Positions 1 to 8,927 of a DNA stretch of 24,354 bases are shown here, one piece after another (the stretch's first letter is position 1; each line of letters begins with the position of its first letter). The position numbers and the translations under genes are program-made. This DNA is from Parachlorella kessleri (taxonomy: Eukaryota; Chlorophyta; Trebouxiophyceae; Chlorellales; Chlorellaceae). The stretch lies in the NCBI GenBank assembly GCA_001598975.1, contig BBXU01000692.1:1-24354 (forward strand), given 5' to 3'. The notes beneath the pieces were generated by a model. That model had not been told where the DNA came from. It made no database searches and was given only the letters and a program-made list of their open reading frames with translations.

Positions 1-129
1 TAATTACTGGCTCAGACCTCCTGACACCCATACCTCCTCTTTGTTCGTATTGCCCAGGCAGGCCTGCCACCTGTGCTTAATGACAATGGTGGCATATGCC
101 ACTGTTCTAACAAGGAGAGGATAACTGCA

Positions 130-200
130 TGGGTGACCTGTCCTGACAGGGCTGGATGCACTAACTGGTAAGGGTGGCAGGTAGTGCGCACAGAGCGATA
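130..200 (-). repeat. Dispersed repeat copy, minus orientation
   Basis: Read on the minus strand, this segment holds both hallmark blocks of a repeat seen elsewhere in the window. One is GCACTACCTGCCACCC (about 170-187) and the other is GCATCCAGCCCTGTCAG (about 141-157). The same blocks occur in plus orientation at 13618-14060 and 16335-16470. The match is degenerate, so the borders are approximate. Confidence 0.55.
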
Positions 201-451
201 GTGTCTGTCCTGTGTCCGCATTGCCTGCCACCATTAAGAAGCACCACCGAGGTACCCTGCACCCATTTCTGACAGGACAGTTGAGCTAACTTCCTCTGTG
301 GGCAGGGCCTGGCAACATTACCTGACGCAGGTAAGGCACCCCACAGAGGGTTCCTTGCAAGCCGCGCTGCAACACTTCAATTGACCAAACCGCAGGTCGC
401 ACAACCTCCGGGAACAAACATCCTGCCTTGTCAGTAACAGGTCACTCTTAC

Positions 452-486
452 CTCTCCCCAGTTCACATTGCCTGCCGCCACTACCC
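452..486 (+). repeat. Fragment of the dispersed repeat
   Basis: A weak plus-strand match to the block CTGTTCGCACTACCTGCCACCC, preceded by a pyrimidine-rich stretch as in the better copies. A second weak match lies at about 205-226. These could be eroded copies or chance similarity. Confidence 0.3.
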
Positions 487-583
487 AAGAATACAAAACT
501 GACCATGGGAGAAGCCACACAAAACAGCGATCACAGGGCCACTCTTCTTTCTTGCCATACGGAACTTTGTGACATCCTTTAAG

Positions 584-3369
584 TTACCCACGTTTGAAGA
601 ACTTGGATATGTCCTGCTGGCCCGGAGGCCTCCCTTTCCTAGCAGCCCCGGCAGCTGCTGGGCTCTTCTTGGTGGGGCTGGCACCTGGTCTGCTAGCACC
701 GCTGCTGTGGGCGCTGCCGCCACCCCGCCTTGCCACCTTGCTGGCTGGTTCGCTGCCTTCCTCCCTCGGGCCCTTGCTCCCCAAATCTGCCTCGGCATCG
801 CTACCTATATTACCTACAACCCCCTGCGAGTCTGCTGAGTTGGCAGGCGCGCCTGCCATGACCCCCGCTGCTACCACGCTGTCCCGCTGGTCTTTGTGGC
901 CTGGTGGCGGCTGCTCGTCCGAGTTGACAGCCGTGGGCGGCGCCTCTGCCTTGCTCGACCCCAGCTGGGCCCCCTCCTCCTGCTTCACATCTCCCGCCTC
1001 CCCTCCTCTTGACGAAACAGAGCCGGCCGCCGCCTTCCCTGCCTTTCCTGCCCCGTTGGTGTGCACCACCCCCGCCTCCTCCTCCCGCTCTCGCTTCACT
1101 CCCACAACCGCTGCCGGGGCCCCTGCCGCCGCCGCCGCCGGCGCCATGCCAGTCCCCATGGAGCTCTCCTTAGCTGCTTTAGCTGGGGAGGAGGCCGGTT
1201 TCTTCAGGAAAAAAGAGCTCACTGACGGCTTCACCAACTCCTTGGACGCCTCGGGGCTCTGAAAGGAAATGCTGCTCATGGAGCGAGTCACTGGGTGCCA
1301 GACGAGGTCCTCGCCATCGTAGGGGCCCAGCAGCTTCTGAAGGCCGGTGGCCCTGCACAGCAGAAGCAGCAGCGGCAGCAGGAGGAGGAGGGGTGGAGGA
1401 TCTCCGGGTGTTAGAGCAGTTGTGCTGGGACTGTCACGCGCCTGTTTAGGCCTTGTTAGCTTGTATTGGCCAGGACAGGTCGGCAGTGGGTTGCCTGCCG
1501 GCAGGGGACACCGAGCCTGGGCAGGCGCCTTGCACAAAGGTTGCTGGAGAGCCCAGCAGCCAGCGGGGCGTGTGGCAGGTCCCACGAGGTTTCTTCCGCA
1601 GCGGATCCACAAGACAGCTGCCATCGGGGGTGTACTTGACACGCTGGCTTGACTGCTGCTGACCGCCGCACGCTGCCCTCCAAGCACTCGGAGGCGGCGA
1701 GCCATCAAGACATAGCCCTTGAAGAGAGGAAGAAGGGCTCACCCCTTGGCACCCTTGTCTTCAATGCCCAGCCATGCCTGCTGGGCCGCTTTGTCCCGCA
1801 AGAGGACTGGCATGCGGTCGTGCAGCCAGGACAGGCGCTTGGAAGAGTCTGCAACCAGGCCATTACTGACGTATAAAGTACCTGATAGCAATTGCACACC
1901 TTGCATCATCAGATGCATCAGAGCTTTCATGTCACAGCGGAACCACATGACTACCTCCCTGCACAACCTGCCCTGTGAACAGATAAGTGGTCATGTTTGA
2001 GCCACTCAGTAAGCTGCAGCTCACCCCATGCGACCAACTCTGCCAGCCACTAGCGGTCCACCCACAGCTTTGGCACAGTCTGCTGCCAACATCGGACTTC
2101 CTTACTCTCAGTCACACGGTGGACTATTACATCCACCTAGCTTCCTGTGCACAGACATACCCCACAAACTCGATCTCCCCAAAGCCCACCGGCCACAGCT
2201 GACTCCCTCATAGCCACCACACACTAGGTGACGATACAGCAAAGGCAGCACCCTGTGGGCTTGCCTGTGGTGAGGATGGTGTAGGTGTGCAAGGGTCCCT
2301 CAGGTGAGTGCCACGCGTCAAACAGCCCGGCAAACACCAGCGGCTCGTCTCCCTGTAGGTGGATGTAGTAGGGCTGCTTGCCGTCCTTCTCCTGCACACC
2401 AGGGGCAGGCATGGCCGTGGGATGCATCCGCTGCGTTGTGTGGATGACTATGCCTTGACATGCTTCATTATGTGTTTGGCGGACCCCAGGCCGCTTCTTC
2501 AGTTTGTGTTTGGCGCACCCCAGGCCGGTTCTTAGAGTAGGCAGCTGGACAGGCCGATCTATCCCCAGGCTCCGTGGTCCAAGCAGAGCAGCTAGCGCCA
2601 CACAAGCTGGCAGGCAGGGAGAGGCAAAGGGACGCCGCGGTGGTGGCTGGGTGGAGCCTTGTCCCCCACCTTCTTCCACTCATAGAAGCCGTCCACCAGG
2701 ACCAGGCAACGCTTGGAGGGCAGCAGGCGGCGGAAGGCGGGCTTCTCAGCCACCGACTCGCTGCGGGCGTTGAACTGCACAGGGATGGATGATTGCACAG
2801 CACTGGGTTAAGAAGTACAGAAGAGGACTGCCTGGCAAGCAAGGGTGTCCCAGCAGCAGGCACCGTACGGGGAACCCATGGGACTTGCCAACATGCCAAA
2901 AGAAGTCGTTTCGAGGTACCACTTCTTCTCCCTCTAGTGGGCCGAGTCGGCTTTCCTAACACTTGCTGACTAAGGGCACAGGCGGTCCCTGGCAGGAAAC
3001 TGTCCCACCGCTATGCTAGGTGGCAGCCTTGTAACAGCCTTGTTCCTCACCATCTTCCAGTAGTCGGGCTTGGCGTCCTTAGAGAAGCTGGGTACGAGCC
3101 CCCACCTGCGAGCACTATGGGGGAGCGTGCAAGTGTAAACTCTCACTGCGACTGTGACTGTTTTGCACTCACATAGCAAGGCAGAATCGGCCCGACCTCA
3201 TGGTCTGGATCACCGTGTCCCCACTCTCGCCAGGCACGACTACCGGTGTGTCAAACCCCGGAGCCACGTTATAAGACGGGCGGTATGCTTCTCTGCCTGT
3301 CCAGTTCTGCGTGCCTGCATGCTGCTCAACCTGCTCGTGAGACAGGGTACACCGGGTTCGTCCACACAT
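584..3369 (-). CDS. HMCES: HMCES / SRAP-domain abasic-site-processing protein
   Basis: Exons on the minus strand: 3369-3197, 3105-3051, 2774-2670, 2391-2265, 1848-1743 and 1352-584, giving 444 residues. SRAP proteins trap abasic sites in single-stranded DNA by a covalent bond to Cys2, once Met1 is removed. The protein starts MCGR, so Cys2 is present. The other expected active-site residues are also visible: Asn78 in FNARSE, Glu108 in GFYEW and His163 in WLHDRMP. The conserved RWGLVPSF lies near residues 58-65. The SRAP fold ends at about residue 228. The remaining 215 residues are low-complexity, rich in Ala, Gly, Pro, Lys and Glu, and encoded by one exon. The last residues, QQDISKFF (434-441), fit the PCNA-binding PIP-box consensus QxxIxxFF. 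Exon phases agree at every junction. The fourth intron uses a GC donor. The identification is firm; the tail length depends on there being no unseen intron in the last exon. Confidence 0.95.
2471..2534. repeat. Two-copy imperfect tandem repeat in an HMCES intron
   Basis: Two copies of about 30 bases, each starting TGTGTTTGGCG and containing ACCCCAGGCCG, begin at 2471 and 2505 (period 34). Both lie in the third HMCES intron (2669-2392). They differ at a few positions and do not enter the coding sequence. Confidence 0.75.
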
Positions 3370-3850
3370 ACTGGATCACATCCCTGCTTATCACGGGACA
3401 ATTGCTCAAAGCAAGGACCAGACTCGCTTGAAAGTGGCGTCCAAGGATATGACTACGCTTTAGTCATGAGGTCTTGAATCTCGTCAATCACAGAGCTCCC
3501 AGGATGCATGCCTGTAGTTCCAATGATCGTCCGGCACATGCAACGGTAGTGGTACAAGGCACAGTTGGGTGCCCTCTTTGGTATAGCTGGATAGTGTTCT
3601 CCTGCTTGGCCCTGGACCTTCTGGCCTGCCAAAACGGCGTGCGAGGGAGCAGCCAGCCGCTGTTGCACTTACACTGGCTTCATGTTGAACAGCCTGATCG
3701 TTGAACATGGGTGTACAAAAGCTTTGCCTGTTGCCACACCCTACGGCCCCCGCTGCGACAGGTGAACATAGGCCACCTGGTTCAATCTACACACCCTACC
3801 ACCGCCTTCCTTCCTTCATGCTTGGTCCCTAGCCTCCCATTATCGGCCCT
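3370..3850. other. Spacer between the TatD and HMCES genes
   Basis: This 481-base stretch separates two minus-strand genes. It should contain the TatD 3' untranslated region and the HMCES promoter. A TGTAA, the polyadenylation signal usual in green algae, occurs on the minus strand at 3669-3673, about 180 bases after the TatD stop. A five-base match is weak evidence. No clear TATA element was found upstream of the HMCES start and no further coding exon is convincing. Confidence 0.45.
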
Positions 3851-6800
3851 TCACTGCTGCAGCTCTCCAGGGAAGAACACCCTAAATGTGTTGCAGTATA
3901 CTTGCTCCGCCAGGCCTTGAACGTCTTCGCTGCCTCTCTGCCCGGCCACCACTTCTAGAACCTGCGGCCACACCAGCAATTTCGTGCTCAGACCCCACCT
4001 GCTGAGCGGCACACAAGCATGGGAACTAAGGAGGCTGGCCACCATGCACAACACGACAATTGAATATGATGTTGTCCACACCCATTGCACCGGTCCTTTC
4101 ATCAGGCCCATTTCCCCAGCAATACAGCCTCAGACGAACAGGGGGGCAAGCCTAGCGAGGAGCAGAACGCCGCCCCTTTGTTGGCAGTCTTGTGGTCTGC
4201 CTGGCTGCGAACAGGCCATCAAGCAACAAGTGCACGTCACCTGCAGAATGCAGCAGGGCTCGTTACGGCCCTTGACTGGCTTGCCAGGATCATGCTTCTT
4301 CTTGTCCTTGGCCTCCCACCTTGTCTTCACAAACCTGCAGTGCCACATACCCAGCAGTTGCCTGGTATCACCCCATGCTGGCAGGTGGGGATGGTCTAAA
4401 GGGGGCGCCTGGTGCCACAGGAAGCCTGGTCCCGGTGTGAGGCTTCTCAAGCTACATGTGGCCAGGAGATGACATAAGCCTGTCCAGCAGGCTCTCTGCC
4501 CAAGGCCGTGCCAGAAGAGGGCAGCCACAAGCAACTGCCTGGAGGGACCGCACCTGCTTCCGGCGTGGGAGGGCCTGATCTCACACCAAGGGCAGTCTGT
4601 TTCCAGCAGTAACCGGGTGAGCGGCACCTGCGCCACCACTGCCAGGTTCTCCTCTGCAACTGGCAAGCACGCAGCGTCCCTCACGGCGGACCATGCTCGA
4701 GTTCAATCAACTTTCCAAGCAGGGATAGTGACATACAAGCCACACCATTTGCGAGTAGATTGGCATCCAGGCAACCGAGCGGGTGGGCCTAGCATTTCAC
4801 TGATTCACCACGTCGTAGTCCACCTAGCACTCCTGGCTTGGTTGTCTCATGATCACCCAGAAATACCAAGCTACCAATACGCAAGAGGGACATTGCCCGC
4901 ATTCGCAATATCCCCAAAGGGCATCACCCGCGACCCAGCAAGTTGCCACGCCCATCCCTCGGTTCCTCGCCCATACCTGTCTTCAAGCTGCAGCCATTGA
5001 TGCCAATGCAGAGCTTTTCTATCTGTAGGATGCGTTGCAGCTCTTCCTCGGTACCGTCGAAGGAGTGCACGACTCCCCCAACAAAGTCATCTGCACAACA
5101 GTAGCTAGGCGCGCTACATGTATGTGCATTCCCAATCTGTGTTCATGCCATGCGCAACCCAGGGTGTGATGCCAGATAGAAGGGCATTACCAGGCGCAGG
5201 ACTGCTCAGTGCTTGCACCGAGACTCACAAGCCTACTGTGCCCCACAGAGCGCATTCACAGACATGCACACCGGCTCTCCAGTCCTGACAGGCGCACAGC
5301 CAGGGCCCCGCCTGCTGCGAGGTGCTGACGGCTCCGCAGACGTACGTGAGGTGAGCAGCACCCACCTTGATGCTCCCTGACATCCTCTAAAAAGTCTTGC
5401 GCCGCCCCGCGCAGGTGGAGGAACATGGGCAGCTTGCTCGCCTGCGCCAGGGCGAACTGCCGCTTGAAGAACTGTCGCTGGGTGCCTGCTGGACAGAAGT
5501 GCAGCCTGCACGGGGCACAGAGAAGGGGGCGCCAGGGTGTGTTCAGCCTGCCTGCCTGTCGGATGGTTGCGTTTGTCCCACAGGGGGAGGAGTGCACAAG
5601 CAAGCTCTTATGTGTGGGACAGGCACCTGACTTCCAGCAGTAATCACAGGGTAGGGTAGCCAAGCATCCGCTCGTCCCAAGCATTCCCTCTGCATCCATT
5701 GAAAGGCAGTCGCTGCCATGAAGTACGGTGTATCCCACGCTTCATTCCCCTTGCCACAGTGTCAAATGATCCCGCCAATGAGAGGTGCGCCATAACCAGC
5801 CTCTGGAGGCGGTAGCGCCCCCTGCTACGCAAGCCAGGACCACCCTTCACTGCCACATGCAGCGAGGTAGCTGCAACAGCTACATCTCCCTGGCAAGAAC
5901 TCACACTCCAGCTAGCTCACACCCAGAGCATCGCTTGCACGCTACCCTGCCAATGCCAGCTGACATACAAACTGTGATCTCTGCCGTCATCATAATGATA
6001 AGTATGTACCTGTCATAGTCCAAGCCGCATTCCCCCACTGCAACCACCTTGCCGTCCCTCTGCCCTTCCTCGATCAGAGCCAGCAGCGCTTGAAGGTACG
6101 CATCAGGGCCCTCCGGGTGCGCCTCAAACTCGCCGCAGCGGGTAGGGTGCACGCCCACGGTGCAGAACAGACTCTCTGCAGCAGGCGCGGCAGGAGCCTG
6201 CTCAGAGCCGTGGCTCTCATGGCCGATACGACACCGACAAGTCCCAACACAGAGACAGCCCTGCACAGGTCGAGCTGCACTGTGGGATGCTTGTCGACTG
6301 CCTGGGCGCCCACGTTGCCTGACGCTGCCATGTCGCCCGTGATTGCCCACCAGCACATGGGGCTTTCCCTGTGCCGCTGGCCCTGACCTCGCCCTGGCAG
6401 CCAACGCTCGAACAGTACCATGCTTGCGTGATTGATGCACAACACACCATGTGTCCTTGCCAGGTCCAGGGCTGCACGGGCCTCAGCCAAGCTCCCGGCC
6501 GTGATGATCAGCTTGTCCACCCCTGCAGCAGGCCTGTGTTTACAGTGAGAGTTGCCAGGCCAACACTGCCCAGCAAGCTTTCCCAGTGACTCCCTGCCAG
6601 ACCCGCGGCAGCTTCCCCCTCCCAACAGAGTGGTGCTGCCCCGTTAGTCATGCTGCCGACGGAGAACTGCCTACCACTCTCACAGCCAGGTGATGGCAGC
6701 AGCCGTCGCCCTGCCTGCAACGCCAGCCGCCACAGCCTTGGCGGACACTGCAACTGGAACACGCCTATACGCCAGGTCTGCAGCCTGCGGGGAAAGGTGC

Positions 6801-7189
6801 GGCCCGCCCTGTCCTCTGGGCGCACCTGTCTGGCCGCACCTGCGCTGAGCGCCCTGTCCAGCACTTGGTGCAGATCTGGGGCGTGGTATTCCTTGTCGTT
6901 ATAGCGCCCCTTGAACATCCCGTCCAGCAGGTTGGCGCCGATGTCTGTGGGGGAACCACCACCGGGCAAGCACATAGTAGTCGCCAGGGCACCAACGGCA
7001 TATAATAAGCGAGTTGGCAAAGCAGTGGTGGTAAAGCAAGTCAGGCAGCAGGAGTGGAGCGAGTGCCTCCCAACCTTGGCTGTGACCACATCCTCATATG
7101 TGAACACAAGAGAGTAGGTCTGCATAAACTCCTCCCCAGCCTGGGGCAGCGTCTAACTCACGGCACACCTGATGAGCACTGATGGCCAT
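3851..7189 (-). CDS. TATDN1: TatD-family metal-dependent DNase, TATDN1 type
   Basis: Exons on the minus strand: 7189-7162 (tentative), 6944-6840, 6522-6448, 6175-6010, 5505-5366, 5090-4977, 4653-4554, 4334-4241 and 3961-3851, about 310 residues, the usual length for TATDN1. TatD enzymes are TIM-barrel, two-metal nucleases that degrade DNA from the 3' end. Family blocks seen in order are [74 protein letters not shown] and [10 protein letters not shown]. Likely metal ligands are Glu118, His155, His180 and Asp229. Two things are odd. The usual LHCR around His155 reads LHLR, and the first exon gives His-Ile-Gly where the family has Asp-Ile-Gly. The 28-base first exon (ATG at 7189, donor GTGAGT) fits in phase but has no homology support, so the true start may differ. 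Exons two to nine are firm. Confidence 0.93.
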
Positions 7190-8927
7190 GGGACCCGCCC
7201 TTGCTCACCTATGAACCTGAGACCCGTCATGTAGCCAGCCCTACAGTTGGCAGGTGTAGCAATTCGAAGGACGGGTCTAGGTGCTGGGATGGCTTTACTC
7301 AAACGGAGTACAAGACGTCTGAGGCTCATGCACTACTTCCCTTTTCCGTTAGGAGTTTTACATTTGATGAACAATTTGCTGAATGCCGTGCATCCCATCT
7401 ACATTTGTTGGCCGCCTGGCAGGGAAACTTCCAACCCACCAAGGACAAAGCGCACTCGCCGTGCATGTCGCTGTGTGAGATGCACTTCACATATCTCCCT
7501 GAAACGTTGTATGCTTCCGTGTTTGGCTACTTCTGGAAGTTAAAAACCCAAAGACTTTCAGAGCCAGCCAGTGGAGCCCTCCACTTGGGAAGGCAAGGCT
7601 TCAGAGCCAACCAAAGTGATCATGAAGCTCTATCAGCAACCCTAGGGTGTCTCGGGTTGTATATTCGGTGAGAACCAAAGGCTATGTTAGATACAAAGCA
7701 CACCAGAATCGAGTCCAAAAATCTGCACTTGCAGTCCTGCAATACTCCTGAGTATCATCACAAAGTGCTCTTGTGTTGTTTACTGGAAGTCTGCTCATTC
7801 TCCCAAGTCCAGCTGATGGCAAATGCATGGGCAAATGTGTTCCGGAAGGAGGTCCCTGAACGGACGGATAGTTCCCGTACCATTGTCGCCGAGCACAACC
7901 CAACTCGTACAGGGCCGTCCCAGTCCCTCTATAGTTGCCCCAGAAACACGACTCACTTGCTGCTGTCAGTTGGTCCATGTCGTGAAAGCTTGTAGAGGAG
8001 CACAAAATATCCGCCAGGAAAATTGGCCCCATACCTCCACTTGGTTTGAACGCCGGCCTGCAACCTCGGCGCACAGTAACAAACTAGAAAGGCAGATGGA
8101 GCTTCTCTATGTGGACGGAACACCCTGATCTTGCATAACGCGTGGGTACTAGTAGGTTGCAATGGTACTGGCAAATCTGGTGCTCCGGCTGGTATGAACC
8201 ATATCTAGCAAACCCAAGTTAGCAGCAAGAGAACCCGTTTAGTTGAACGAAGCATGCATGGGCGCCGTGGCTGGAATGCCCGAAGCGCCGCCCTAGCCGC
8301 CAATTTCCACTTTTGCCTCGTGCCAACCTCAGCCGGGCATCTGGTAAGAAGCTGGGCCGCTGGACCAGCGCGTGTCTGTTTTCTGGCTGTACTGCAGTTC
8401 AACTGAAATATCTTGAAGATTGGGTGAAGTTGCTCCAGCGATCAGAGCTGAGTTTTGTTTGCACTGTTTGCGGTCGACAGGCCCGGGGGTGGGCAGGCCC
8501 AAGGGTTCCCTTGGTACCAGTTGGTGATTATTCTCGTAGGTGGAACTCTTCTGCTTCCTTATTGGTCTTCTTATTGCCAAAACATGCAGCGAGCACTGTT
8601 CCGCGTATTCGCTTGCACGGCGCCCTTCAACCCTCGTTGCACTCAGCTGTGAGACGCCCCGGTCCGCCCGAACCAACCGACCCCCAAGCCTTAGGTGCGA
8701 TATCATTTCTTGCTCTACGTTGCAATCACGCGGTGGTTGTTCCGGCATGACCTGGTTCGTGCTTCTCCTGGGGCCAGACGCAGCTTCGCACAGCCTGTGG
8801 TTGAATGATGGGGTTGCAGCGTTGTAGCGATCACGTTGTGCTAGCAACTGGCGAGGAACCGCAGGTAGCCAGCACCGTGATGCTTGCGCCTCGACCCCTG
8901 CAGGCTGCATGACAGGTCAGCCCGGGC
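7190..8927. other. Spacer between divergent genes
   Basis: This 1.7-kb stretch lies between the TatD start (minus) and the start of the unrecognised plus-strand gene. It should hold both promoters. Several open frames of 100-190 codons exist on both strands (for example 7201-7671 plus, 7682-8074 minus, 8329-8910 minus). None has recognisable domains, matched splice signals or a better composition than its antisense frame, and some lack an ATG. I see no gene I can defend here. A short upstream open frame occupies 8879-8911. Confidence 0.45.
8879..8911 (+). other. Short upstream open reading frame
   Basis: An ATG opens a ten-codon frame (MLAPRPLQAA, then TGA) that ends 16 bases before the ATG chosen for the following gene. 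If it lies in the mRNA leader it could reduce initiation at the main start. The transcription start is unknown, so its presence in the mRNA is inference. Confidence 0.3.

Larger units (their letters stand above)
1..583. other. Spacer downstream of the HMCES gene
   Basis: No convincing exon is visible on either strand; the short open frames here lack splice signals and sensible protein content. The stretch would hold the 3' untranslated region of the minus-strand HMCES gene. It carries degenerate copies of the dispersed repeat described separately: a minus-strand copy around 130-200 and a plus-strand fragment at 452-486. I saw no TGTAA, the usual green-algal polyadenylation signal, on the minus strand here, so the transcript end could not be placed. 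Confidence 0.5.

Noticed and set aside
594..1262. Plus-strand open frame of 222 codons antisense to the HMCES tail
   Set aside because: It is the complement of a GC-rich Ala/Gly/Pro coding exon, which easily yields open antisense frames. The minus strand has clear SRAP homology and a PIP box.
7201..7671. Plus-strand open frame of 156 codons next to the TatD start
   Set aside because: It begins at TTG rather than ATG, competes with another overlapping frame, and shows no domain.
8329..8910. Minus-strand open frame of 193 codons
   Set aside because: No recognisable domain, no supporting splice sites, and overlapping plus-strand frames look equally plausible.
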